Assembly (NCBI RefSeq): GCF_001704615.3
Contig: NZ_CP029397.2
Coordinates: 1,054,001-1,118,000 of the forward strand
Source of the DNA: Acinetobacter defluvii
GTDB lineage: Bacteria; Pseudomonadota; Gammaproteobacteria; Pseudomonadales; Moraxellaceae
Length of the DNA: 64,000 nucleotides
Reading direction: 5' to 3'
The position numbers were made by a program, and so were the translations under genes. This document shows, piece after piece, positions 16,630 through 25,893 of the stretch. The notes below the pieces were generated by a model. That model was not told the DNA's origin and made no database searches. It was given only the letters and a program-made list of their open reading frames with translations. Position 1 is the first letter of the stretch. The number at the start of each line of letters is the position of its first letter.

Positions 16630-17238
16630 ATGATTTTGTTAAGCAGTAATGCACAACATATTTTTTGGTTAGGGCGCTATTTAACTCGTATCCAATATTT
16701 GTGTAGCTTATTTCCCTTTAATGATGATGAGGCAGCCAGGCAATACGCACATGCGTTTTGTCTGCCCGCATTTGATGCTTTTTCTTTAAATGAATTAGTT
16801 TTGGATCATGAACAACCTGCTTCATTTCACCAACAATTTCAAAATGCTAAAAATAATATTCATGATTTGCGTGGTGTTTTGTCCGCACCTTGTTTTGCTG
16901 AATTAAATCAATTATTACACCAAGCGCAACAGCATGCTGCCTATATTTGTGATATTGCAGTTGAATGCAATGATGTACTTGAAACAGAAGCCAATGAAAT
17001 GCTGTTCATGTTTTTCTGCTTAGGTCAAAAGATCGAACAGTTAGATCGACAAATTCGTCTACAACAAAACCGCAGTAAGATATTGGGTGAGCTTGATCTA
17101 TTGATTGAGCAACTCTATGACATCGGTTGGACAAGTTTAGAAGATGCTTGGCAACAACTGAAACAAACCCCTGATTGTAATAGTTTTTATCATTTTAGTG
17201 ACCATATGCAAAACTTATTTGAAATGGATGTCGTATGA
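16630..17238 (+). CDS. Alpha-E domain protein
   Basis: A 202-residue all-helical protein of the alpha-E (DUF403) family, which is nearly always beside or fused to circularly permuted ATP-grasp proteins. The family start MILLSSNAQHIFWLGRYLTR (residues 1-20) fixes the ATG at 16630, preceded by AGGAG; the open frame begins earlier, inside the upstream gene. It is somewhat short for the family, whose members are often near 300 residues. It overlaps the next gene by four bases (ATGA). Probably a partner or scaffold of the ligase; biochemical role not established. Confidence 0.87.
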   Translation: MILLSSNAQHIFWLGRYLTRIQYLCSLFPFNDDEAARQYAHAFCLPAFDAFSLNELVLDHEQPASFHQQFQNAKNNIHDLRGVLSAPCFAELNQLLHQAQQHAAYICDIAVECNDVLETEANEMLFMFFCLGQKIEQLDRQIRLQQNRSKILGELDLLIEQLYDIGWTSLEDAWQQLKQTPDCNSFYHFSDHMQNLFEMDVV

Positions 17239-18014
17239 AATTGATGATCAATCACCAAACCTATTATCAATATACTGCGCCTGCAAAAAACAGTATTCAG
17301 TATATTAAAATGATGCCACAGAGCAATCATCATCAACAGGTACAGTATTGGAACATCAGTGTTCCTGGGGAAAATCGCATCCAAAAAGATCAGTTTGATA
17401 ATGTTTGGATGACGGCTAACCAGCGTTTTGAATATTCAGAATTGATGATTATGGCACAGGGTGTGGTTGAGATTGATCAAAATAATGCATTTGGAATCGA
17501 CTCTAATATTGATCCCATCCATTTTTTACAACCCACTCCATTTACAGCGTATACAGCTGAGATGCTGCAATTTGCACAGAGATACGTGCCCTATGTAAGT
17601 GTGCAAAATTTAAGAGCATTGGCTACCGCGATTTTAAATGAAATGCCGTATTTACCAGCAAGCACCACCGTGATGCATACAGCGATTCAGTCTTTTGAGG
17701 CAAAGCAAGGGGTTTGCCAAGATCATAGTCATGTATTTATTGCCATGTTAAAGGCTTTGGCTGTTCCTGCACGTTATGTATCGGGATATTTATTTGCCAA
17801 TGATCAAGCTCACCTTGCTAGTCATGCATGGGCAGAAGCTTTTATTGATGGACAATGGCATTGTTTTGATGTCAGTAATCAATTGTTTCAACCAAATACG
17901 CATATTTATATTGCAGTAGGGCGGGACTATTGGGATGTTGCCCCCGTGCGTGGTGTACGTTCACAAGGCGGAATAGAGTCTATGCATTCAATTGTGCAAG
18001 TTTTAGCGTGCTAA
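17235..18014 (+). CDS. Transglutaminase-like cysteine protease of the Anbu operon
   Basis: 259 residues: an N-terminal transglutaminase-associated beta domain (MKLMINHQTYYQYTAPAKNS and following) and the catalytic core. The Cys is in KQGVCQDHSHVFIAMLKALA at about residues 156-175, the His in SHAWAEAFIDGQWHCFD at about 196-212, and the Asp follows in that same segment. The fold hydrolyses or transfers peptide amide bonds. In this operon it may remove or transfer the product of the ATP-grasp ligase. The start overlaps the alpha-E stop, so the genes are translationally coupled. Confidence 0.9.
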   Translation: MKLMINHQTYYQYTAPAKNSIQYIKMMPQSNHHQQVQYWNISVPGENRIQKDQFDNVWMTANQRFEYSELMIMAQGVVEIDQNNAFGIDSNIDPIHFLQPTPFTAYTAEMLQFAQRYVPYVSVQNLRALATAILNEMPYLPASTTVMHTAIQSFEAKQGVCQDHSHVFIAMLKALAVPARYVSGYLFANDQAHLASHAWAEAFIDGQWHCFDVSNQLFQPNTHIYIAVGRDYWDVAPVRGVRSQGGIESMHSIVQVLAC

Positions 18015-18085
18015 TCGACTATAATTGGGTGCATATTGAGTTAAATAGATAAAATGCTCATTGACTAGAAAAATAAGGAAGATCT

Positions 18086-18820
18086 ATGACCTATTGTTGC
18101 GCACTCCGTTTAAAAGAAGGCTTGGTCTTTATCAGTGATACACGTACGAATGCTGGCGTAGATCATATTTCTGTATTTCGTAAACTTTACACTTTTGGGC
18201 GTGAAGGGGAGCGAATGATTTGTATTCAAACCTCTGGCAATCTCGCTACAACCCAAGCAGTGATTGGGCATTTAAGAAATCATTTGGCACTCAATCAAGA
18301 GCCAAATTTATACAGTGCCAATACGATGTTTGAAGTAGCCAGTTTGGTTGGGCAAATTTTACGTAAAGTGATAGCAGATGTGACGGATAACACCCATGAG
18401 CAAAGTAATTATTTTTGTTCATTGTTGATCGGGGGGCAAATTTTGGGTGAAGACATGCAGCTTTATAATATTTACCCACAAGGCAACTTTATTTGTGCAA
18501 CCAGTGATACGCCTTATTTTCAGATTGGAGAAAGTAAATACGGTAAGCCGATTTTAGATCGTGCATTAAGTTATGATATTGCTTTGGATGAAGCATTGCG
18601 CTGCGCCCTGATTTCGTTTGATTCAACTTTACGTTCTAATGTGTCAGTCGGAATGCCATTAGATACCCTGATTTATCAAAAAGACTCTTTTATTATTCCA
18701 AAAGGAAAAAGAATTACCGAAGAAGAACCGTACTTTCAAGATATTAGCAAACAGTGGTCAGAAACTCTGAAAAAAGGCTTACAAGACCTTCCGATTCCGA
18801 ATGAAGATTTTTTTAAATAA
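18086..18820 (+). CDS. Anbu, proteasome-type peptidase
   Basis: A 244-residue member of the Anbu (ancestral beta subunit) family, related to HslV and the proteasome beta subunit. After removal of Met, Thr1 becomes the nucleophile (MTYCCALRLKEGLVFISD). Asp17 and a Lys near position 32 complete the expected active site, and SDTRTNAG is the family signature. An AGGAAG site precedes the start. It lies 71 bp after the transglutaminase gene in the same direction. Anbu is reported to form ring or helical assemblies, with substrates unknown. Confidence 0.92.
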   Translation: MTYCCALRLKEGLVFISDTRTNAGVDHISVFRKLYTFGREGERMICIQTSGNLATTQAVIGHLRNHLALNQEPNLYSANTMFEVASLVGQILRKVIADVTDNTHEQSNYFCSLLIGGQILGEDMQLYNIYPQGNFICATSDTPYFQIGESKYGKPILDRALSYDIALDEALRCALISFDSTLRSNVSVGMPLDTLIYQKDSFIIPKGKRITEEEPYFQDISKQWSETLKKGLQDLPIPNEDFFK

Positions 18821-19025
18821 AACTTTAAATAAAAGATTGCTTAAAACTATAAATTTAAATATTGTCTTAAGGTGGTTTATTTAAATATTTTTTAAATATA
18901 TGCAATAAACAAACGTGCATTTAAGTTAAAAGAAAATTTGATTTTAGGACGAGATTAACTTCTTAAATGTTTAAATTTAAAATATTCACTCAAGATAATG
19001 AGCTGAACACAATAAGCAGAAAATC

Positions 19026-19445
19026 ATGTTTCAATTATGTTATGTAAGTACTTCAGCATCATCAGAAAATGAAATTTTAATGGATTTAAGAGATATTTTA
19101 GGAGAGGCAAGAGATTTTAATGTGCAACATGACATTACGGGCGTGCTTTATTTCGCTGATAAATATTTTTTTCAATGTTTAGAAGGCGATGAAGACGCTA
19201 TAAAAATTTTATATGAAAAGTTAAAAAATGATAAACGTCATTATGAGTTGCGAAATTTTCAACCTAAAACGATTCAGACGGCTCATTTTTCAAAATGGGC
19301 AATGAAATATGTAAATCGCAGTGGCGATGTGCATGATTATTTTAAATCACTTGGTTTAGATGGTTTCCAGCCTTATGAATTAAAAGATGAAGAGATTGAT
19401 CATTTTTTAGTTAAATTATATGAGCTCAATGCAGATCAAGTTTAA
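19026..19445 (+). CDS. BLUF-domain blue-light photoreceptor
   Basis: A 139-residue single-domain BLUF protein that binds FAD and senses blue light. The flavin-contacting Tyr6 (LCYVSTS), Asn32 (RDFNVQHDITGVLYF) and Gln50 (FFQCLEGD) are all present. A short C-terminal helical extension follows. It is related in size and type to Acinetobacter BlsA, which works through protein partners rather than an output domain. It stands alone with a hairpin after its stop, so partners cannot be inferred from context. Whether it is the blsA orthologue is not resolved. Confidence 0.9.
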   Translation: MFQLCYVSTSASSENEILMDLRDILGEARDFNVQHDITGVLYFADKYFFQCLEGDEDAIKILYEKLKNDKRHYELRNFQPKTIQTAHFSKWAMKYVNRSGDVHDYFKSLGLDGFQPYELKDEEIDHFLVKLYELNADQV

Positions 19446-19458
19446 ATGATGTGTCAAT

Positions 19459-19486
19459 AAGCATCCAAGTCTAGGCTGGGATGCTT
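19459..19486. terminator. Hairpin after the BLUF gene
   Basis: AAGCATCC pairs with GGATGCTT across a 12-base loop, between the convergent BLUF and alanine racemase genes. The T run is poor, so termination is moderate at best. Confidence 0.5.
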
Positions 19487-19505
19487 AAAAGTATCCAAAA
19501 AAGTA

Positions 19506-20579
19506 TTATATCTTTTTCCGTACTGGACGTGCGCTCATACGACAAAGTAATTCATAGCCAATGGTACCGTTGGCATCAGCGACATCATCAACTAAGCGGT
19601 GTTTACCCCAAAGTTCAACTTCTGTACCTAATGCTGCATCTAATCCTGTGACATCAATCGCAATCATATCCATCGCCACTCGACCAATCACACGAGTTGG
19701 CTTTTCATTGATCGCAACATAGTTTTGTTTTGGAAATGCGCGTGGATAACCATCTCCATAACCAATAGACACAATGGCAATATCCATTGCTGTATCGGCT
19801 ACAAAGGTTGAGCCATAACCCACAGATTCACCTTGTTCAATATGATTTAAAGCAATAATTTCTGCGCTAAACGTCATGACAGGTTTGATGTCTAACTCAT
19901 TTATAGATTTGTCTGCAAAAGGTGAAGCACCGTAGAGCATGATACCCGGACGCACAAAGTCAAAATTGAGTTCGGGCCATTTAAAAATTGCAGCAGAGTT
20001 ACAGCATGACGCCATAATCGGTGCACAGGCTGCTTTTACCTGTAGAAATTGATTTTTTTGTTGTTCATTTAAAGGATGATTTTCTGCATCAGCGTTGGCA
20101 AAGTGCATGGCTAATACACACGTAAAACCTTCTGCTTTTAGTGCGTGAATCACATCAATAATCTCAGATACTTTAAAGCCTAAACGGTTCATACCACTGT
20201 TGAGTTTTACCCAAACTTTTAAATTTTTCGCAATATATGCTTGACGATGTGCATGTAACCAATCGAGTTGAACTTGATGATGCACAACCACTTCAATATT
20301 ATTTTCAATGACTGCGGTCATTTCATCGGCACTAAAAATGCCTTCAATCAAAGTAATAGGTTGTTGAAAACCCAATTCACGAATTTCTAAAGCTTCTTCT
20401 AGACAAGCAACACCAAAGGCATCAGTTTCACTTAAGGCGGCTAAGCAGTCTTTTACGCCATGCCCATATGCATTGGCTTTTACCATGCTGACAATTTTAG
20501 CAGTTGGGGCAAGTTGTTTGACACGGTTTAAATTATATTGCAGCGCTTCACTATCAATATAAACAGTTGCTTGACGCAC
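19506..20579 (-). CDS. alr: Alanine racemase
   Basis: A PLP enzyme interconverting L- and D-alanine, for peptidoglycan or for D-alanine use. The PLP Lys is in MVKANAYGHG at about residues 33-42, and the catalytic Tyr is in VGYGSTF in the C-terminal part. I chose the GTG at 20579 (GGAG eight bases upstream), giving VRQATVYID and 357 residues; the frame is open further but an upstream start would add a non-family extension. Two amino-acid permease genes follow upstream on the same strand, so it could be the catabolic dadX rather than the biosynthetic alr. Confidence 0.93.
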   Translation of the reverse strand: MRQATVYIDSEALQYNLNRVKQLAPTAKIVSMVKANAYGHGVKDCLAALSETDAFGVACLEEALEIRELGFQQPITLIEGIFSADEMTAVIENNIEVVVHHQVQLDWLHAHRQAYIAKNLKVWVKLNSGMNRLGFKVSEIIDVIHALKAEGFTCVLAMHFANADAENHPLNEQQKNQFLQVKAACAPIMASCCNSAAIFKWPELNFDFVRPGIMLYGASPFADKSINELDIKPVMTFSAEIIALNHIEQGESVGYGSTFVADTAMDIAIVSIGYGDGYPRAFPKQNYVAINEKPTRVIGRVAMDMIAIDVTGLDAALGTEVELWGKHRLVDDVADANGTIGYELLCRMSARPVRKKI

Positions 20580-20800
20580 CCTGATCACTCCTTCAGGAAG
20601 AATAAAAACATAAACGTGCAGTAAGAACTGCACGTTATTTTAAGATTTTTAAATACTTGCTTGAGTATTTTCAATCGCTGCTATTGTAAGCCGATCACTC
20701 TAAAATAAACATCAACATTTATGTTTTTCATCGTTTTAACGATCTGTATCGGAAAAATACCTTCACTATAACCGTGTTACAAGGTTTTTAAAACGGATAT

Positions 20801-20828
20801 AAAAAAAGAGCAGATGAATCTGCTCTTT
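20801..20828 (-). terminator. Intrinsic terminator of the first permease gene
   Basis: AAAGAGCAGA, loop TGAA, TCTGCTCTTT. On the minus strand it is followed by seven T residues. It lies 24 bp after the permease stop. Confidence 0.85.
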
Positions 20829-20851
20829 AAGATTTAACTATTCACTTCAGC

Positions 20852-22282
20852 TTAATCTGATGAGTGTAGTTTGTCTTTATATAAATAAGCATAACTAGCA
20901 TAACAACATGCAATGAAGATCAAACAGCAAATAAAACCCACGATCATATCAGGATCAAAAACCATACTGATACAGGTAATAAAACAGAAAATAAAACCGA
21001 GTATGGGAACAAGCGGGAACAGTGGTGCTGAAAAAGCAAGCTCTTCTTTACGATGTCCTGCTTTATACCATTCTCTACGGAAATTAAACTGACTCCAGCA
21101 AATACTCATCCACACCACAACCATGGTGAAAGCTGCAACCCCTAAAAGATTTTTGAAAATGGTTTCAGGTGCAAACTGCTCTGACAATAACCCTGGCAAT
21201 GCACCTAGCATGGTCACCATCACAGCAATATAAGGAATACCACGTTTGTTTAACTTTGAAAACACGGTAGGTAATTGTTTTTTTGCAGAGAGTGACCACA
21301 TCATCCGTGAGGCAGCGAACAAGCCTGAATTTGCCGCAGATAATAATGCAGTGATAATCACAAAACGAATGATATCTTCAGCATAAGGAATACCAATATG
21401 ATTAAAAACCGTCACAAAAGGACTGCTGCTTACGCCCTCAGCATCTAATCCTGCCATTTCATGTGGCAACAGCGCACTAATGACAATAATCGTTCCTACA
21501 AAGAAGATGAGTAAACGCCAAATGGCTGTATTAATGGCTTTAGGCACATTCTTCGCAGGATCTTTGGTTTCACCTGCTGCGACACCGATTAATTCCGTAC
21601 CAGAAAATGCAAAATTCACAATCAGCATGGTCGTAAAAATTGGTACTAACCCATTAGGAAACCAACCATTTGCAGTTAAATTACTAAATAATGGCGCAGC
21701 GCTATAGCCTTCATAATTGATAATGCCAAAAATCGCCAACAAGCCTAATAAAATAAAAGCAACAACCGTGACGACTTTAACCAAAGAGAGCCAAAACTCA
21801 GATTCAGCAAACCAACGTGTAGAACTCATGTTGAGTCCAAACACTACAGCAGCAAAAATAATCGTCCATAACCACATCGAAATATGCGGAAACCATTCTT
21901 GCATCAACAGTGCGGCAGCAGTGAATTCTGTTCCTAGTGTTGCAGACCATGTCAGCCAATATAACCAAGTTACGGTATAGCCTGTCGCTGGACCAATATA
22001 TTTGTGTGCATAGGTTCCAAAAGAACCAGATTCAGGCATATGTACTGCAAGCTCACCCAAGCACAGCATGACCATATAGGCGACAATACCCCCTAAAATA
22101 TAGGAAATAATGGCACCAATCGGTCCAGTTTGTGAAATGACTTCACCCGAACCTAAAAATAAGCCAGTACCGATTGCACCACCGAGTGAAATCATCACAA
22201 GATGTCGTGTACTCATTGCACGTTTTAATGGCGCAGAATTCCCTTGAGATTGGGCATCATGCTGAGTAGGAGATGACTGCAT
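20852..22282 (-). CDS. AAT-family amino acid permease (copy 1)
   Basis: A 476-residue inner-membrane amino acid/proton symporter of the APC superfamily with about 12 helices. The first helix carries the substrate-binding GGAIGTGLFLGSG motif at about residues 34-46, and the consensus LGTEFTAAALLMQEWFP segment is at about 116-132. The cytoplasmic N-terminus is polar. It resembles MmuP/RocE/CycA-type carriers, but the substrate cannot be read from sequence. It has a paralogue of the same length across tRNA-Glu (22793-24223). The nearby alanine racemase makes alanine a reasonable guess only. Confidence 0.88.
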   Translation of the reverse strand: MQSSPTQHDAQSQGNSAPLKRAMSTRHLVMISLGGAIGTGLFLGSGEVISQTGPIGAIISYILGGIVAYMVMLCLGELAVHMPESGSFGTYAHKYIGPATGYTVTWLYWLTWSATLGTEFTAAALLMQEWFPHISMWLWTIIFAAVVFGLNMSSTRWFAESEFWLSLVKVVTVVAFILLGLLAIFGIINYEGYSAAPLFSNLTANGWFPNGLVPIFTTMLIVNFAFSGTELIGVAAGETKDPAKNVPKAINTAIWRLLIFFVGTIIVISALLPHEMAGLDAEGVSSSPFVTVFNHIGIPYAEDIIRFVIITALLSAANSGLFAASRMMWSLSAKKQLPTVFSKLNKRGIPYIAVMVTMLGALPGLLSEQFAPETIFKNLLGVAAFTMVVVWMSICWSQFNFRREWYKAGHRKEELAFSAPLFPLVPILGFIFCFITCISMVFDPDMIVGFICCLIFIACCYASYAYLYKDKLHSSD

Positions 22283-22541
22283 AAAAGTAATTTAGCTAAA
22301 TAAGAAGCGCAACATTGTAGGTGTTATTGATGTAGAGTTCAAAGAAGAATTGATAAAGTAAATACAATTGTCATATTTAAATCGTATGATCAAGTGTTCA
22401 TGGGTTTTTACTTATGAAAATAAGGTTAGAAGGAAAGGGGAAGTATATTGAATGAGGTAAGTTAAACTAAATTCATAGAATCTTAAAAATTAAATAAATA
22501 TAAACAATGGAAATTTAAACTTAGAATTTTAATATAATATA

Positions 22542-22617
22542 TGGCGACCCTACGGGGATTCGAACCCCGGTTACCGCCGTGAAAGGGCGATGTCCTAGGC
22601 CTCTAGACGATAGGGTC
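22542..22617 (-). tRNA. tRNA-Glu (anticodon TTC)
   Basis: Read on the minus strand, the 76-base gene starts GACCCTATCGTCTAGAGGCC and ends with encoded CCA. The 7-bp acceptor stem GACCCTA/TAGGGTC is perfect, the T arm contains GGTTCGAATCC, and the anticodon loop CTTTCAC gives TTC, glutamate. Its promoter lies just upstream. It is a single tRNA gene between two permease genes. Confidence 0.96.
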
Positions 22618-22633
22618 GTGGTGAGGAGTTGCT

Positions 22634-22662
22634 ATAATAGGGATAACAATACCTCTTGTCAA
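22634..22662 (-). promoter_or_regulatory. Sigma-70 promoter of tRNA-Glu
   Basis: On the minus strand, TTGACA (22657-22662) and TATTAT (22634-22639) are separated by exactly 17 bp, about 17 bp before the mature 5' end of the tRNA. A near-consensus promoter. Confidence 0.88.
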
Positions 22663-22746
22663 AGGATGTTATTAAAAAAATTATTCAAGTGTTTATTTAA
22701 TCAACATTAAAATATAGAGATTTTTTATTACTTCATTTTGAAAGGA

Positions 22747-22776
22747 AAGGTGAATGTTTTTAAAAATATTCACCTT
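22747..22776 (-). terminator. Hairpin after the second permease gene
   Basis: AAGGTGAAT pairs with ATTCACCTT across a loop of about 12 bases, 17 bp beyond the permease stop on the minus strand. The T run is short, so it is a probable rather than certain terminator. Confidence 0.55.
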
Positions 22777-22792
22777 AAAAAACTCTTTCTTG

Positions 22793-24223
22793 CTAAGATT
22801 TTTTATTATGGTATAGCCAATAATAACTCGCATAACAAGCTGCCATAAACAGTAAACAGCCAATAAAACCAGACAGCATTTCAGGGTCAGCAGCCATGCT
22901 TAAACCTGTAATCGTACACGTAATAAAGCCTAAAATAGGTACAAGTGGATACCATGGCGTTCTAAATTTTAACTCAGCCAAAGTGTGACCTTCTTTTAGC
23001 CAATTGCGTCGGAAGTTAAACTGACTCCAACAAATACTCATCCATACGATCACCATAGTAAAAGCAGCAACACCGAGTAAGTTTTTAAAAATAAAATCTG
23101 CGCCAAATTGTTCAGAGAGTAAGCCTGGTAAACCACCGATCATGGTCACTAAAATCGCAATCACGGGAGTGCCTGATTTGGTCAGTTTAGAAAATACTTT
23201 AGGTAATTGTTTTTGTACTGAAAGCGCCCACATCATGCGTGAAGCTGCATATAAACCAGAATTTGCTGTGGAGAGTAAAGCGGTAATAATCACGAAGCGC
23301 ATAATGTCTTCAGCATACGGAATTCCGATATGGTTAAATACAGTTACAAAAGGACTACTACTTAAACCATTACTATGTTCCGTATTTAAACCTGTATCTT
23401 GATAGGGCAATAATGAGCTAATGACGATAATTGTACCTACAAAGAAAATCATTAAACGCCATACTGCGGCATGAATGGCTTTAGGCACATTTTTTTCAGG
23501 GTTTTCAGTTTCGCCTGCTGCGATTCCGATCATTTCTGTACCATTGAATGCAAAATTGACAATTAACATGGTGGCAAAAATAGGAAAGAGTCCATTCGGC
23601 AGCCAACCATGTTCAGTTAAGTTACTGAATAATGGTGCAGAGCTATAACCATCAAAAGAAATAAAACCAAGAATGGCAGCTAAGCCTATCAAGATGAAAA
23701 TTGCCACGGTTGCCACTTTGATAAAGGACAACCAAAACTCAGATTCAGCAAAAAAACGAGTAGAGTAGAGATTAGAAAATAACACGCCACAGATAAAAAT
23801 CAGCGTCCAAATCCATATTGAAATATGTGGAAACCATTCTTGCATCAATAAGGCAGCTGCGGTGAATTCAGTTCCAAGTGTCGCTGACCAACCGAGCCAA
23901 TACATCCAAGACACCATATAGCCTGTCCCTGGACCAATATTATTGGCAGCAAAAGCGCCAAAAGACCCTGTCACAGGTTGATTCACCGCAAGTTCGCCTA
24001 AACAGAGCATCACCATATAGGCGATCAAACCGCCAATAATGTAGGCAATAACTGCACCCAAAGGTCCAGCTTGTGCAATCACTGAGCCAGAACTTAAAAA
24101 TAAACCCGTTCCAATCGCACCACCCAATGACAACATAATCAAATGACGGCGAGACATGGCTCTTTTTAATGAAATAGGTTTACCCTCAGCATCAAGTTGC
24201 TGAGAAGAGGTAGGAGAATCCAT
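22793..24223 (-). CDS. AAT-family amino acid permease (copy 2)
   Basis: A 476-residue paralogue of the permease at 20852, similar over the whole length: same GGAIGTGLFLSSG motif in helix 1, same LGTEFTAAALLMQEWFP segment, same C-terminal ICWSQFNFRR loop. It differs mainly in the N-terminal tail, the extracellular loops (for example a longer NTEHSNGLSSSPF loop) and helix 2-3 residues (NQPVTGSFGAFA against HMPESGSFGTYA), which suggests a different substrate. Inner membrane. The pair probably arose by duplication. Substrate not determinable here. Confidence 0.88.
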   Translation of the reverse strand: MDSPTSSQQLDAEGKPISLKRAMSRRHLIMLSLGGAIGTGLFLSSGSVIAQAGPLGAVIAYIIGGLIAYMVMLCLGELAVNQPVTGSFGAFAANNIGPGTGYMVSWMYWLGWSATLGTEFTAAALLMQEWFPHISIWIWTLIFICGVLFSNLYSTRFFAESEFWLSFIKVATVAIFILIGLAAILGFISFDGYSSAPLFSNLTEHGWLPNGLFPIFATMLIVNFAFNGTEMIGIAAGETENPEKNVPKAIHAAVWRLMIFFVGTIIVISSLLPYQDTGLNTEHSNGLSSSPFVTVFNHIGIPYAEDIMRFVIITALLSTANSGLYAASRMMWALSVQKQLPKVFSKLTKSGTPVIAILVTMIGGLPGLLSEQFGADFIFKNLLGVAAFTMVIVWMSICWSQFNFRRNWLKEGHTLAELKFRTPWYPLVPILGFITCTITGLSMAADPEMLSGFIGCLLFMAACYASYYWLYHNKKS

Positions 24224-24487
24224 AATGAAAATAACGCAAGATTTTTAAAAGCGCATTTTAGGATAAAAAGTGAAAATTAACAAAACAGTCATTATGAAAC
24301 AGAGTGAAATATTATCGAATAGATAAAACCTAAGGAATTTTATACGAAAATAAAGAATTTAAATTGCATAATATGAGAATGGCATAGCAAGTTTTGCGGA
24401 GATAATTTTTTAAAAAGCTTCGCTTGATCATATTTAATGGGCAAACTTTTGCTACAATCGGCACAATGCTATTTAGAGAGAAATTTT

Positions 24488-24961
24488 GTGCTGCCATTTA
24501 AACTTTGGGTCGATGCCGATGCCTTACCAAAAATATTGCGTGAAGTCATTATTCGTGCTTCGGATCGTTATCAACTTGAAGTCACTTTTGTTGCGAATCA
24601 ACCTGTTGGAATTACTCCCTCAGTACGAATTAACTCGATTCAAGCCTTAAGTGGTGCAGATCAAGCTGATCAAGAAATTGTTGAGCGTATGCAAGAGCAT
24701 GATATTGTCATCACTCAAGATATTCCGCTTGCAGCACAAGTCATTGAAAAGGGTGGTGTTGCGATTCATCCTCGTGGGGAAGTTTATACTTCTGCCAATG
24801 TCAAAGCTCGCTTACATTTACGTGATTTTATGGATACTTTACGAGGTGCTGGTGTACAAACAGGCGGTCCTCCACCGATTTCTGAGCGTGATAAACGAGA
24901 GTTTTCCAGTAGTTTAGACCAGACCATTTTAAAGCAAAAACGTAAAACAGCAGCGCAGTAG
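24488..24961 (+). CDS. YaiI/YqxD family protein (UPF0178, PIN-like)
   Basis: 157 residues from the GTG at 24488 with AGAGAG upstream; the open frame begins earlier, but the family starts near [13 protein letters not shown]. Conserved features are WVDADALPK at about residues 6-14, [15 protein letters not shown] at about 76-90, and [16 protein letters not shown] near the end. The family has a PIN-like fold, but its nuclease activity is not established. It lies ten bases before an EamA transporter gene in the same direction, likely co-transcribed. Confidence 0.9.
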   Translation: MLPFKLWVDADALPKILREVIIRASDRYQLEVTFVANQPVGITPSVRINSIQALSGADQADQEIVERMQEHDIVITQDIPLAAQVIEKGGVAIHPRGEVYTSANVKARLHLRDFMDTLRGAGVQTGGPPPISERDKREFSSSLDQTILKQKRKTAAQ

Positions 24962-24970
24962 GACATTTCG

Positions 24971-25888
24971 ATGCCATCGAAAAATAACATCATGATGACC
25001 TACATTTTATTGGTCTTCATTTGGGCGAGTACGCCACTAGCCATCGTTTGGAGTGTGCAAGACATTCATTTAATGTGGGCGTTGGTGATCCGCTTTTTGA
25101 TTGCTTTACCTATTGCTGCCTTATTATTGCTCCTTCTTAAAATTCAATTTCCTGTCAATAAAATTGCCTTACACAGTTATTTGGCGGGTTCTTTTAGTTT
25201 GATTGGTTCGCAAATTTTTACTTATGCAGCGACTAGTTATCTGAGTTCAGGCATTATTGCCTTGATGTTTGGTTTAGCACCAATCATGGCGGGGCTGATT
25301 GGGCGGTTTGGTTTTCAGCAAAAATTACAAACATTACAGTGGATTGGAATGTGTGTTGCGGTATGTGGGCTGGCGATTATTTGTACCAGTGGTGGGGCAA
25401 CACAACATGTGCATCCAATCGGTATCGCATTAATGATGATGAGTGTATTTACGTATTCACTTTCTATCTTTTGGGTGAAAAAAGTTAATGCAACTGTTGA
25501 ACCAATGGCGCAAGCAACGGGTTCGATTTTAGTTTCGACCCTGATGGCATTGTGTATCGTACCATTTATTTGGCAATATGCACCTGACCATATTCCTGAA
25601 ACCAAGTCTTTATTGGCGCTACTTTATACTGTGATCATGGCGTCGTTGATTGCGATGTTCTGTTATTTTAAGTTAGTACAAAATATCAAAGCGACCACGT
25701 TGTCTTTAACTACAGTGATGACACCGATGCTCGCTATGCTATTTGGCGCAATTTTAAATAATGAAAGTTTATCTTTGATGGTTTTTGTCGGTGCAAGTGT
25801 TTTATTATTTGGTTTATTTTTGTATTTCTATAAAGATTTAAGAGCAAGTCGCGAACTTGCTCATAAAATCAATAAAATGAGTGAATAA
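24971..25888 (+). CDS. EamA/DMT-family transporter
   Basis: 305 residues with about ten transmembrane helices in two EamA repeats (the second begins near residue 155), typical of drug/metabolite exporters such as RhtA or YdcZ relatives. It starts WASTPLAIVWSV in helix 1 and carries SSGIIALMFGLAPIMAGL in the first repeat. It follows the UPF0178 gene after ten bases. Inner membrane; substrate unknown. A different EamA protein lies at 61645. Confidence 0.87.
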   Translation: MPSKNNIMMTYILLVFIWASTPLAIVWSVQDIHLMWALVIRFLIALPIAALLLLLLKIQFPVNKIALHSYLAGSFSLIGSQIFTYAATSYLSSGIIALMFGLAPIMAGLIGRFGFQQKLQTLQWIGMCVAVCGLAIICTSGGATQHVHPIGIALMMMSVFTYSLSIFWVKKVNATVEPMAQATGSILVSTLMALCIVPFIWQYAPDHIPETKSLLALLYTVIMASLIAMFCYFKLVQNIKATTLSLTTVMTPMLAMLFGAILNNESLSLMVFVGASVLLFGLFLYFYKDLRASRELAHKINKMSE

Positions 25889-25893
25889 TATGC

